Assembly: GCF_013426205.1 (NCBI RefSeq)
Contig: NC_089424.1
Coordinates: 3,162,001-3,226,000, forward strand
Source: Metarhizium brunneum
Taxonomy: Eukaryota; Ascomycota; Sordariomycetes; Hypocreales; Clavicipitaceae
Direction of reading: 5' to 3'
DNA: 64,000 nucleotides
The notes beneath the pieces were generated by a model, which searched no databases, was not told where the DNA came from, and was given only the letters and a program-made list of their open reading frames with translations. Positions 12,243 to 23,093 of the stretch are shown piece by piece. The first letter of the stretch is position 1. The number at the start of each line of letters is the position of its first letter. Position numbers and translations under genes: made by a program.

Positions 12243-12503
12243 GAGGGTCGGAAGGGGAGTGTTGTTGAATTTTGTCAATAGGATTATGATTATGCCTGGT
12301 GGTGTTTGAGCTGCGTGCTAGGGAGGGGCACAACAGGGAGTCGGTGAGAGCAGTTCGTTCGGCTCAGGCGTATTGTTAAGTGAAGAATCGCTAGCTAGAC
12401 GTGTTGCGGGATGCAGTTTCGAAGTTGACGGAAATTAGCAAGTTGAGTGTGCAAAATGGCGAAGCTGGCGTCTGGTCTTTTTAACTTGCCGCTGGCCAAA
12501 GTT

Positions 12504-12510
12504 TGAGTCA
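12504..12510. promoter_or_regulatory. Candidate CPC1/Gcn4 site upstream of GCD2
   Basis: A perfect TGAGTCA (consensus TGASTCA) 262 bp upstream of the GCD2 ATG. Such heptamers are expected about eight times by chance in 64 kb, so the match is only suggestive. Confidence 0.3.
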
Positions 12511-14138
12511 CCGCAGTTGAGTGGAGGGATGCCCCGCGCTAAGGAGCTGCCCACACGCAAGTGGCTCAACACTTGTGCGTCGATGTGCAGGAGTGCAGGA
12601 ATCATGGTCGAAGGACTAGCGAGCTTGAGAAGTGCTTTTGGACTGACGATAAAATCTAATGGGCTTTATTTTGAGGGTCTGAGATGGTGTGTATATACCT
12701 AGGTTTATTGACTGTCGATACCATAATTGCCAAATGGCCCAAGTGCACTTTTGCTCTCCGTTCATGTTTTTAATATTGCCCTGCGTACTAACTAACCACC
12801 AAACGCCCACGAGAGAGTTGCGGCCAAACATTGAAGTGCCCAAGAAATTTCAGCACCGATACCTCGAGCTCTGTGTCGAGCTGCACCTGCATCACGACGG
12901 ATGGAACGTCGAAAAAAAGAAGTTCCATATATTTCTATTCATGGACGCGTGACCTAGGGAGATTAAATTTCGAAGGACACCCCAAGCTAGGGCACTAGCA
13001 TCACCACCACTCGTCACGGCGGGAAATTCATCACATAACCCCGTGCGCCCCCAACCACAGTCCGCATCTTGCCCTGATCGAGGCATGAAAACAGAATCGG
13101 GCAGTTAAGGTACCTAGTAGGTATTGGAAACGACATCACTTTCTCCATACACAGTACTGTCTCCTGCATTCCTACTCTCGAGCCCCGTTCCTCCCACCTA
13201 CTCTAGACCCTTCTTCACGCCAGCCTCAAACGGACCAGTCGCAATGAAAGACAAAAGTCAAAGTGTTCCAAAAATTCCCTGCCCGAATAAATCAAACAGG
13301 AGCGGTTTTGTTATAGTTTTCAACTAGCAAAATTCCTCTCTCAGCTCATCGCTTCAGGGAGAAGGAAAACGCCCGTGCACTTGGATGGAGAGGAAAGGAA
13401 GAAAAGAAGACTGAAAGGACGGGGCGCAGGGCGACATTTTATAGGCAAAATTTCCTCGCCCCAGATCAGCATGCTTATGTAAGTAATTTCATGTTGCTTG
13501 TTTGGCCTGCAGGCACGGGTGGACAGGGGCGGCTTCTGAGCTTCTGATTGGTTGGTATTGCCAGGCATCAACTGTGACTTCCACAGCCGCACGTGGAAAA
13601 ATGCAGATTCGCGGCGCCATTTTTGACCAGATATCACGCAAGGGGAACTTTATCGACGGACGAGAATCTTACACAGGGAGATTCCGCGTAGTACTGGCTT
13701 GGGATTATCCTTTCTGGTGCTGTCTCTGCTTTTTGCTTTCTGAACTATCTGGAGTGCAAGGTTCTTTAGCTGTGCACTCGGCTTGCAGGCAGCCTGTTGA
13801 TTTGTTGTGCAAACACCGAAAACCTTGTTAATAAATTGAACCAAATTAGTGAATAACCGGCTCAATTTTGCAGCTCAAATATGCCTCGTGGCGTTTTTGA
13901 TGGCTCCGAAATCGTACTCCAGACAGGTCTAGTCCCGTAGATGCTCTCCAGCCACACGACAGATTCACGGATGGCATCCATAAGCTCACAGCAGCACCTA
14001 AATAGATAAAATATGCAGCAAAAATTACTCCGCACGGCAGGGTGATTTGTATATTCCAAAGACTAAGAATATGTACAGAATACCGTATCAAACCGCGCGG
14101 GGTGATGCTAAATCTCCCGACGCAGTGCCGAGGTGAAT

Positions 14139-14145
14139 TGAGTCA
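14139..14145. promoter_or_regulatory. Candidate CPC1/Gcn4 site upstream of argJ
   Basis: A perfect TGAGTCA, 77 nt ahead of the argJ ATG. Arginine biosynthesis genes are classic targets of the bZIP activator Gcn4/CPC1, which binds TGASTCA, so both position and target are as expected. Confidence 0.5.
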
Positions 14146-14222
14146 CGGGTCACGACACTGCACCAGATATCCGGCCACGGACTTGTTCACGCAAAACTTC
14201 ACCTCGTCACATCACCCCCAAG

Positions 14223-15620
14223 ATGAAGTTTGCTCGCGCCTTTTCCACCAACGGCGTCCCGGCCAACAAGGTCAAATTTGTCCCTACCTCAGGCACCTAT
14301 CCCAAGGGCTTCTCAGCCGCCGGTGTCTTCTGTGGCGTGAAGCCGGGGAACACCAGCAAGCCCGACATTGCTCTGGTGACGTCGGATCGCGACTGCGCTG
14401 CCGCGGCCGTCTTCACCAAAAACAAGTTCCAGGCTGCTCCCGTCACCTTCAGCCGAACCTTGCTTCAGAGAAAATCCAATGCTGGTCTGCGAAGCGTCAT
14501 TGTCAACTCGGGCAATGCGAATGCCGTGACCGGCATCGGAGGCCTTCAAGATGCCGCCAGGATGGCCGAGACGACTGACCAGCGGGTCGGCACCGAGAAC
14601 TCAACAATCGTCATGAGCACAGGAGTCATTGGTCAGAGGTGAGGCGCGAACTGCTCGAGGCTCATTGCCTTGTTTGAGACTACGTTGACAAACGTGCATT
14701 GCAGGCTGCCCATTCAAAAGATTGTCGACCATATTCCCCTGGCCATCCATCGCGCCGGCGCCACCCACAAGGACTGGCTCAACTGCGCAACGGCCATTTG
14801 CACAACTGATACCTTCCCAAAGCTCATGTCCAGGCCGTTTGAGCTCCCTTCTTCTCCGGGGATCGAGTACCGCATTGCGGGCATGACCAAGGGTGCCGGC
14901 ATGATGGCGCCCAACATGGCGACGCTCTTGGCCATCTTGGCCACGGATGCGCCCATTGCCCCCGGCATCATGACCAATGTTCTTCGACGCGCCGTCAACA
15001 GGTCCTTCAACTCCATCACCGTGGACGGGGACACCTCCACCAACGATACCGTCGCGCTGTTGGCAAACGGCGCCGCAGGCGGCAAGGAGGTGTCGTCCGA
15101 GCAGTCGCCCGACTACGATGCCTTCCAGACGGTACTGACCGACTTTGCCACTGACCTGGCCAAGTACCTTGTCCGCGACGGCGAGGGCGCCACCAAGTTT
15201 GTCACCATTCGCGTGGTCAACAGCGCGTCTGAAGAATCCGCCCGCCAAGTCGCGCGAGCCATTGCCCTCTCGCCGCTGGTCAAGACTGCGCTCTACGGCA
15301 GGGACGCCAACTGGGGCCGTATTCTGTGCGCGGCTGGCTACTCGCTCATCTCCAAGCCCGGGCAGCCTGTCAATGACGTTCCCGAGATTGTCCCCGAGAA
15401 GACGAGCGTTTCGTTCATCCCCACCGACGGGTCCAAGGAGCTCAAGCTGCTGGTAAATGGTGAGCCGGAGGTTGTCGATGAGAAGCGGGCGAGCGAGATT
15501 CTAGAGATGGAAGACTTGGAGATCCTAGTGTCTCTGGGCACTGGTGATGAGAGTGCCGTGCACTGGACCTGCGACTTGAGCCATGACTATGTTACCATCA
15601 ATGGTGATTACCGGACCTGA
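14223..15620 (+). CDS. argJ: Arginine biosynthesis bifunctional protein ArgJ (ornithine acetyltransferase / N-acetylglutamate synthase)
   Basis: A mitochondrial enzyme that moves acetyl from N-acetylornithine to glutamate, closing the acetyl cycle of arginine synthesis (yeast ARG7 type). Exons 14223-14638 and 14705-15620 (66-nt intron, phase 2) give 443 residues, a typical length. The N-terminus '[11 protein letters not shown]' resembles a matrix-targeting peptide. The self-cleavage site is clear: '[14 protein letters not shown]', where Thr212 becomes the N-terminal nucleophile of the beta chain. Also visible are '[11 protein letters not shown]' (about 99-109), '[18 protein letters not shown]' and '[19 protein letters not shown]' near the C-terminal third. 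A TGAGTCA motif lies close upstream. The gene converges on HIS3, with 251 bp between the stops. Confidence 0.95.
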
Positions 15621-15871
15621 GTGTTGAACAATGTCTTGGTTACAGGAACCCGAGGCCTGTTGGCAGTTTTATAGAATCTTTCCGAGGCGTTTCATATCCA
15701 AGCACACGCCTTTATCACTGCGATAGAATGCATGCCGCGTTAACACACACCAGGCACTGCCAATAAAGTGGGAATATGAGAACTTTTTTTTGGCCTCTAG
15801 ATTGTAAACCCCGTCTGTTCAAGACATTTAAACTCCGACATGTATCTAACGTAAAAGCCAACCCACCCCGT

Positions 15872-16619
15872 TCAAGCGCTCAGTGTACCCTTCGTGCTAG
15901 GAACCTCACCCTCCTTGCCCTTAACCCTCGTCGTAGCCATCCTGATAGCCACAGCCAAGGCCTTGAACGCACTCTCGGCCCGGTGGTGGTCATTGTCGCC
16001 CCGCAGGCAGTCGACGTGCAGAGTCACCCGGGCGCCCTGCGCAAAGCTCTGCAGGCAGTGAGGAACCATCTCGGTGCTCAGCTTCCCCAGCCACTCGCGC
16101 TTCAACCCCAGGTCAATCACGCTGTAGGGACGGTTGGACAGGTCGACGACGGCGCGGGAAAGGGCCTCGTCCAGCGGCGCATATGCGTATCCGAACCGGG
16201 CGACGCCGGCGAGACTCCCGAGTGCCTGGTTGAAGGCGTATCCGAGAGCAATGCAGCAGTCTTCAGCGGTGTGGTGGTCGTCAACTATCCGCAGAGCCGG
16301 GTCAGCTTTCTATGCACGGTTCGAATTTTTGGAAGGGGGCAAACGAACTGTGAAGATCGCCCTCGCAGTTGATTGCGAAACTCCAGCCCGCGTGCTTGGC
16401 TAGCGCGTGGAGCATGTGGTCGAGGAAGCCGATTCCGGTGTTCACGGAGATGATTTGCGACTTGCTGGACTGGGAGGCGTGGCCGGTGGTGGCCTTGAGC
16501 AGACGGGCATCCGTGTCGGCTGGGAATTCGCCGCCGTCGAGGTTGATGGCGAGTTGGATCTTGGTCTCGTTGGTGTCGCGGGCGAGAGCCGCCGATCGGA
16601 CGGGGAGGGGGGATCCCAT
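15872..16619 (-). CDS. HIS3: Imidazoleglycerol-phosphate dehydratase
   Basis: Sixth step of histidine biosynthesis: dehydration of imidazole glycerol phosphate to imidazole acetol phosphate, a cytosolic Mn-dependent enzyme. Exons 16349-16619 and 15872-16284 give 227 residues. The 64-nt intron has the weak donor GTTCGT and a GATAG acceptor, and the join restores the metal-binding element '[16 protein letters not shown]'. Other family motifs are '[20 protein letters not shown]' (first His cluster) and '[16 protein letters not shown]' (second His cluster). Total length matches monofunctional fungal HIS3 enzymes. This is the dehydratase (bacterial HisB C-domain), not the multifunctional protein called his-3 in Neurospora. 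A near-match to the CPC1 motif lies about 110 bp upstream. Confidence 0.95.
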
Positions 16620-17112
16620 TGTGTTGAATTGACTGGGTTGTGCTTGTGGGTGTTTGAATCGGGTCTCGTAAGAAGGGATGGAGGGGAATTATGCCGTTGG
16701 AAATAATTTATGGATGGCTGACCCAATGTGAGTCGAATTGGTAGTCCGTCATTGAGGGTCCTGCATCGGCGACGGCCACTCTTGGGTCGACTTTTGCCAA
16801 CATTGAATGCTAGCTGCAAACAAAAATGGAGGACTTTGGGGGGGGCGTGTGCGCTGGAGCTACCAGACCCCGCTGGTCTTCAGCCCACGCCCCTGGAGGC
16901 TGGAGCTGTCGACTGTTGTGCTGCATGTGCCCAGTTGTTGCACCACCAATTGAGACGCGCTTCGCATCGCGCTTGCAACAAACACCGGTTGACTTCAATG
17001 TTGGGCTGGTGATTGCAAACGGGCAACACCATGCCGCCTCGGACCCCGCGACACCACCGTCTACAATAAGTCTTATTGCTCCATTTCTTCTCCCACCCAT
17101 GGGCGCCACAGT
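16620..17112. other. Divergent promoter, HIS3 / CDC16
   Basis: 493 bp between two divergent genes. It holds the near-consensus bZIP heptamer listed separately, G-rich runs near 16840, and nothing else recognisable. Confidence 0.55.
16729..16735. promoter_or_regulatory. Near-consensus CPC1/Gcn4 site upstream of HIS3
   Basis: TGAGTCG, one mismatch from TGASTCA, about 110 bp upstream of the HIS3 ATG. HIS3 is a known general-control target in yeast. The mismatch keeps confidence low. Confidence 0.25.
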
Positions 17113-19029
17113 ATGGAAAAATTCTTGAGGGATTGGCGGCAAGATGCCTTGAACAAAGCCCAGTACGATGCGGCCATTTTTATCGGCGACAAGCTCTTGG
17201 CCCTGACCAGTCAGTCCTGTCCTTGAACAAGTCTCTCGTGCTCTACATCAAGCCCTAACGCAGTCATCTATATCACATCTCCAGACGACGACCAGGACGC
17301 TTTTTGGCTCGCCCAAGTCCACTTTGCTACGGGCAACTACACTCGCGCTCAAGCCTTCCTCTCCAAACAGGACCTCATCTCCCGGAACCCATCCTGTCGC
17401 TACCTCGCAGGCCACTGCCTTATCAAGCAGTCTCGCTACGAAGAGGCGCTCGTGGTTCTCGGAGAACGGAACCCTACGCACCTGATATCCAACGGCGGGA
17501 GCAACAAGCGCAAGTCACAGCCCCGCCACGGCAATCGGCGGCGTGATGGCGAGGTGGACGAGGAAGAGGCCGCCAACCGACGATTCGAGGCCGCCATGTG
17601 CTTCCTGAGGGGGATATGCTACGCCAAACAAAACGCATTTGATCGAGCCAAGGAATGCTACAAGGACGCTGTGCGGATCGATGTTCGGTGTTTTGAGGCT
17701 TTCCAACAGCTGATGAAGAATTCGCTGCTGTCGCCAGACGAAGAATGGCAGTTCCTCGAGAGCTTGGACTTTGACTCGATATCCGTTTCGGGAGACGTAT
17801 CTTCGTCGCAGGAAGCTGCAGACTTTACCAAGATGCTTTACACTACCAGGCTGTCAAAATACCGAAACCCAGCTGCTTTCGAGACGGCGTACGATTCTCT
17901 CTCGACACATTATCATTTAGCCACAAACCCCGACCTTCAACTGGCGCGGGCTGACCTTTTGTACACGCAATGCCGCTACCAGGACGCTCTCGCCATTACC
18001 AACGCGATCCTGCAAGAGGACAAGTACAATTTCTCCATTTACCCAGTGCATCTCGCCTGCCTGTACGAGCTCAGAATGAAGCACCTGCTCTTTCTTGTGG
18101 CGCATGACCTCGCCGACACACACCCCGAGGAGCCATGCACGTGGTTGGCGGTCGGTGTCTACTATTTTGCGATTGACAAGATTGCGGAAGCCCGTCGATA
18201 TTTTAGTAAAGCTAGTATGATGGATGCTCATTTCGGACCGGCCTGGATTGGCTTTGCGCACACCTTCGCCGCCGAGGGAGAGCATGACCAGGCCATCTCG
18301 GCGTATTCGACCGCCGCACGCCTCTTCATGGGCACTCACTTGCCGCAGATTTTTCTGGGCATGCAAAACCACGCCCTCAACAACATGGCGCTGGCGGAGG
18401 AATTCCTCAAGACGGCATACGGTTTGTGCAAGACGGACCCATTGCTGCTCAACGAGATGGGCATTGTCAAGTACCACCAGGACCGTCCCCGAGATGCCGT
18501 GCAATACTTTGAGGCGGCTCTTGACATTGCCGAAGAGATCAACAGCGAACCGGGGGCATGGGTTGCCACCAAGACAAACCTGGGCCATGCGTACAGACGA
18601 CTCCGGCAATTCAATAAGGCGCTGGATGTGTTCAACGACGTGCTAAGGCTGGGCGGTAAGGACGCGGCCATCTTCAGCGCAAAGGGCCTCATCCTGATGG
18701 AGCAGAACCGGCCGGAAGAGGCGGTGTCGGTGCTGCATCAGGCGCTAGCCATCAACCCGCAGGACAGCATCGCCACGGAACTCTTGAACAAGGCGCTCGA
18801 GGAGACGGTGTTGGCAGATGGCGCTGCGGAGGAGGAGGCGGACGATCTGGCCGATTTCGAAAGCCACCTGGATCAGAGAAAGTTGGAGGCGGCGCAACGA
18901 GTCAATGGACGCCGGGCTGGGCGCGGCATGCTCGACAAGGGCAAAGGGAGGGTCACTAGAAGAAGGACCTTGCTGGACGACGAGGACAAAGGCGAGAGCA
19001 TGATGGAAATGACGGACGAGGACGAGTAA
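17113..19029 (+). CDS. CDC16: Anaphase-promoting complex subunit 6 (Cdc16/Cut9), TPR protein
   Basis: TPR scaffold subunit of the APC/C ubiquitin ligase, which drives mitotic exit in the nucleus. Exons 17113-17209 and 17285-19029 give 613 residues. The first exon encodes 'MEKFLRDWRQDALNKAQYDA'. I place the intron end at 17284, not at the CAG 21 nt earlier. The branch site CTAAC (17254-17258) is only a few bases from the earlier CAG, and the later acceptor gives 'LALTNDDQDAFWLAQVHFATGNYTRA', read as 'NDDQDAFWLAQVHF', as family members have. Tandem TPRs run from about residue 30 to 560. Examples are 'AWIGFAHTFAAEGEHDQAI', 'LLNEMGIVKYHQDRPRDAV' and 'NLGHAYRRLRQFNKALDVF', which is the most conserved part of the family. 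The tail is acidic and probably disordered. Confidence 0.92.
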
Positions 19030-19784
19030 GAAAGGGACGGCATTGGGGCGGCGAGAGGCATGCATCTTGATATGGTTTGCAGACGGCGTTTGATGGGGCT
19101 TTTTTTTGGTAATGGCATACTTGGTAGGTATATTTCAAAATGGAAGCGCTCGATTTTACGTTGTTTACTGCAAACGGGGGCAGCATCTAACAGGTTTCTC
19201 GTGTGCTCAATCTCTGTGGCCTGCCGTGTATCCTCTCGGAGCCTCGCGTTTGATGGATGACGGCCGATGAGAAGCCTCTTGACATGTCACACGTGGCATG
19301 GCATGTCAGAGTCGTCGTCGGCCTTTGGAGGTGCAAGCTGCCCGCCAGACCCGCACCTGTCAACTTGGGAAGTCAGCCCACCACCAGCAGCCGAGAGCCG
19401 GTAGTCCCCACTCGTGCTCTCTGCGGGGCGCGTCATCACGAACAGCGCCGGGCTGATTGGCCGCTTGTTAGTCGACGGGACATGATCACCACGAGCATTT
19501 GAAGTTGACCAGACATTGTACGACGGAAGCATCGCCCAGCCCAGCGCCACCGGCAGCAGGCGTTATTCCGCCGCAGGGCAAATACTACGTACGTACTCTC
19601 AAGTCATAAAAGCGTGGAGCCACCCGCTCGTTCGTCATCCGTCGTCGTCTGGGGCACAAAGGTCAAGTCCAAGGTCTGGTTCCTCTTCCCCTCATACCAC
19701 CTCGCTCGACCTCGCTCGCAATTTCTTGCCGCATCGCCACCCCAAAGTACTGATTTGACTTATTCGCAACAACGACACGGAGTA
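19030..19784. other. Intergenic region
   Basis: This holds the 3' flank of CDC16 and the promoter of the next gene. A short TACGTACGTAC run lies near 19587. No coding sequence or RNA gene is recognised. Confidence 0.55.
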
Positions 19785-20321
19785 ATGTCGCGCTACTTCC
19801 CGCACACGTCGTACGCAGAGGACCAGCCGGTGCCGCACGTCGTCCTCGCGACGCACGTGCTCACGCGCGCGCTGGCGGCGGGATCGCTCGCCGGGCTGGG
19901 CGTCGCGGCCGCGAGGCAGGCGGTGCCGGCGTGGCGACGACCACGACCCGGAGGGGGGCCGGCCCTGGTCTCGCACCGCATCCTGAGGGCGTCGTCGGCC
20001 GGCGCGCTCTGGGGGCTGGGCGTCGGCGCGGCCGCGCTGGCCGGGCGCATGTACGGCCGGGAGCTGGTCGAGTGGCAGGACAGGAGCTGGCGGCTGCTGG
20101 AGAACAGGGGCCAGCTCGAGATGGACGACTGGACGTATCTTGGCATGGGGGCCGGCGTCGCCGCCGCCTGGGCCGCGGGGAGTCTGAAGGGCTTGGGCGG
20201 GCGGGGGGTGATGGGGGCCGTGGGCGCCGGGGGGGTGGTTGGCGGGTTGGCCTGGGCGGGATGGCGGTTCGGCGTGAACGGGGGCAGGTTTAAGGAGAAG
20301 CCTAAGGAGGGCGATTTGTGA
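19785..20321 (+). CDS. Glycine/alanine-rich small membrane protein, DUF1757-like
   Basis: An intronless gene for 178 residues, starting at ATG 19785 ('MSRYFPHTSYAEDQPVPHV'). Four Gly/Ala-rich hydrophobic segments can be seen: 'ALAAGSLAGLGVAAA' (about 25-39), 'ALWGLGVGAAALAGRM' (about 71-86), 'GMGAGVAAAWAAGSLKGLG' (about 122-140) and 'GAVGAGGVVGGLAWAGW' (about 145-162). Between the second and third lies the polar element 'YGRELVEWQDRSWRLLENRG', which I recall as the signature of the fungal DUF1757 family. The arrangement of four glycine-rich helices resembles Tim17-type proteins, but I infer no import function from that. Codon use is strongly GC-rich compared with neighbours. Function is unknown; a mitochondrial or other organelle membrane is plausible. 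Confidence 0.75.
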   Translation: MSRYFPHTSYAEDQPVPHVVLATHVLTRALAAGSLAGLGVAAARQAVPAWRRPRPGGGPALVSHRILRASSAGALWGLGVGAAALAGRMYGRELVEWQDRSWRLLENRGQLEMDDWTYLGMGAGVAAAWAAGSLKGLGGRGVMGAVGAGGVVGGLAWAGWRFGVNGGRFKEKPKEGDL

Positions 20322-20790
20322 GGAGGCATCATGTCGGGTTGGTGGTGGTTGCGAATGGGAGCATGGCTGGAGGTGGGAGGGGAGCCGAGACTGGATGAAG
20401 GGGATGTACGGTCGACGGTCTGGCGTTTTTGTTTTTGGGCGCAGAGTCTCTGGGTGTTTTCATGTCGCATCTGTGGTGTTGTAATGTTGTCTGGCGCGGG
20501 TGCGCTCGATTGTAACGGCGACGTTGGCTTCTGTGCTGACGTATCAGGCCTGCAACCATGGTTGATATAATACATATGTGATGAGCTTCATGTGGCAATG
20601 TGGCCCGGGAACGTGGACAGCGTCATCTACTCCAATCACATCAAGATGCCTTGCCTACAAAGACGACACAGAACTCCTACAAGTCAGGCCTTGAAAATGG
20701 CAATCTATTTCTACGAATCCAACTTGCCAGTCCATTTCACACCACACCAAGGCACCAAACAGGAAAAAGAAAAACTATACAACTGCCAAC
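20322..20790. other. Convergent 3' intergenic region
   Basis: Shared 3' flank of the DUF1757-like gene and the acetoacetyl-CoA synthetase. No coding sequence or repeat is recognised. Confidence 0.55.
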
Positions 20791-23093
20791 CTACAATTTA
20801 GCAAGCGGCTCCTCCAGCTCCTCCACCTTCTGGAACCTGTAAAAAAAGTCCAGACTACCCGGGTTCAACAAGGTCCCGCTCGGCTTCACCGTCTTGCCCG
20901 AGATGATACTCTTGACCGGCAGCTCGACCTTCTTGCCGTTGACGGTGACGGGGATCTCGGGCACCTGGAACACGTACCGCGGGACATGCCTCTTGGTCAG
21001 CTCCCTTGCAATCGTGTCCTTGATGCTCGTCACCATCTTCCTGTCCAGCGTCCGGCCCTGCCTCATGATCAGGAACAGGACCACGCGCTCGTCGAGGTCG
21101 CCCGGCCGCCGCTGCCCGACGCACAGCGACTCGGCGACCTCGGCCGGGAAGCACCGCTCCAGCACGGCGTAAATGTCCGAGCTGCCGAACCGGATGCCGC
21201 TGGGGTTGAGCACGCCGTCCGACCGGCCCAGCATCAAGACGCCGCCCGTCTTGGGGTGGAAGACGCAGAAGTCGCCCTGCGCCCACGCCCCGTCGAAGCG
21301 GTCAAAGTACGCGCCGCGGTACTTCTTGCCCGGCGACGGCGCGTCGTCGTTCCACAAGAACAGGGGCACGTTGGGGAACGCAGCCGTGGCGACGAGGTCG
21401 CCTGCCTGCCCGGCGGGGAGGGGCTTGCCCTCGCTGCCGTCGGCGAGGTCGTGGTCGTACACGGCGATGGGGACGCCCAGGGAGCCGCCGACGCAGCCGC
21501 CTACGTGGACGGGCGTCAGGGGGTTTTCGAGGACGAAACAGCCGGCCTGTTGGCTTGTCAGCATACATGGACTTGGGACCCAAGAGAAGAAGAAGAAAGA
21601 TCATGGTTCCATCCAGGCAACGTACAATGTCGGTGCCGCCGGAAATGTTGGCGAGATGGACCTCGGGCGGGAACGCCTCATCGTAGAACCACTCGAACAT
21701 CTGGTCGGGCAGGACCATGCCCGTGCTGACCACCTTTCTTAGCTTGGAGAGGTCGGCTACTTTTCTGGGAGAAATTCCCTTCTTCATCAACTCCGTCATC
21801 CAGCGTGGGCTGAGGCCGAGTGTCGTGACGCCCTGTTGTTCGGCAATCTTTAAGAGCACGGTTGCATCTGGGACGAATGGTGACCCGTCGTACAGAACGG
21901 CCCTAGCTCCCAAGAGTAGCTGCGACACGCTGCTCAGGTACATGATCCATCCGGTGGTGGTGAATTGAAGGCCAACGTCGTCCGGGGTGGTGCCTTTGTG
22001 CAGGATGCCTTCTTTCTGGATGCTTATCAGCAAGGGGCCGACCCCGTGAACAATTGCCTTGGGGATGCCCGTCGTCCCAGAAGAGTAGTACACAATCATG
22101 GGGTCCTGGAAGCCGATGCGGACCATGGGTGGAGGCTGCTTGTATCCCTTTGACAGGATAAAGTCCTCGAGTCGTTCCGTGTTGGCAATGTGTCCCGTAG
22201 GGTAGGGCTGCCCTTTGAACCGCTGCACGACAACCACCTTGTTGAACGACGGACATGACTGCAGTCCTTCCATGACGCCTTGGATCTTGTCCCGGAGGTC
22301 AATTGTCTTGCCGTTGTACGAGGCGCCGTCATCGAAGAAGACGTACTGCCCCAGTCAGCTTTCTCTCATCGGTTCATCAGCACCAGGGTCTGCACCAGCA
22401 TCAACCACCACTCACCTTGGGATCGATCTGTGCCGTCCTCTGCAACAAGCCTCCAACGCCCATATCCGTAGAACTACTGCTAAACAGCCCGCCCAGCCAA
22501 GTCGTTGCCAAAAACACAATCAGCGTCGTCGCCGAATGCGCGCCAACCATGACCACCCGGTCCCCTCTCCCAACGCCTCTCTCCTTCATCGCCGTGGCCA
22601 GCTCGGCCACCCTTCTCCGCAGCTCCGCCCACGTCATGTGCCGAACCTCGGTGTTGCCCTCGCGCACCTCTGTGAGGGCAATCTTGGAGTCCTCCTTGTT
22701 GAGCTGGGTCCTCGTGCCGGGGGCGTCGTTGGCGCTCCGGCTCCAGAGGAAGTTTTCCGCCCAGTTGAGCTGAATGCCCGCGAACCAGGCCGGGAGCTGC
22801 GAGACGGGAATGGACTCATCGACGGGCTGCGTGTAGCTGCCGGAGTGGATTAAGGGCATGGTTTCCCAGACAAGAGACCAGAACTGGTTGCGGTGAGAGC
22901 ATGACCATTTGTAGAGAGCAGGAAAGTCCTGGGAACGTCAGGTTGAGAGAAACCGGATCGAAGTGAAATTGCCCCAGCTCACCTGCATGTCCAATCCATA
23001 TTTCGCATTCGCATCTTGCATGAACGCCCACATGGCGGTGCTTTTGGGGTCTGGATGCTCCCAGAGCTTCCTGGGCGTCTGTTCAAAGTCCAT
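20791..23093 (-). CDS. Acetoacetyl-CoA synthetase
   Basis: A cytosolic ANL-superfamily ligase that activates acetoacetate with ATP to acetoacetyl-CoA, feeding sterol synthesis or ketone-body-type salvage. Four exons (22983-23093, 22416-22928, 21626-22345, 20791-21546) all join in phase 0 to 699 residues; the introns are 54, 70 and 79 nt. The N-terminus is the ACAS_N-type region ('TPRKLWEHPDPKSTAMWAF'; 'NQFWSLVWE' near residue 54). The AMP-binding P-loop 'VYYSSGTTGIPKAIVHG' lies at about 293-309, 'STGMVLPDQMFEWFYD' and 'NISGGTDIAGCF' follow, and the catalytic lysine motif 'VNGKKVELPVK' is at about 650-660. The long C-terminal extension and 'LNPGSLDFFYRF' distinguish it from acetyl-CoA synthetase. 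Each splice is supported by an otherwise broken motif. Confidence 0.93.

Larger units (their letters stand above)
12243..14222. other. Intergenic region between GCD2 and argJ
   Basis: A roughly 2 kb divergent promoter region. It contains two perfect TGAGTCA heptamers (separate entries), an AAGGTACCTAGTAGGTA string near 13105, and several A/T runs. The open frames here have no recognisable domain. No RNA gene is seen. Confidence 0.6.

Noticed and set aside
17210..17263. An earlier acceptor for CDC16 intron 1 at the CAG ending 17263
   Set aside because: The CTAAC branch site is only a few bases upstream, too close, and the seven extra residues break the conserved 'LTNDDQDAFWLAQ' stretch.
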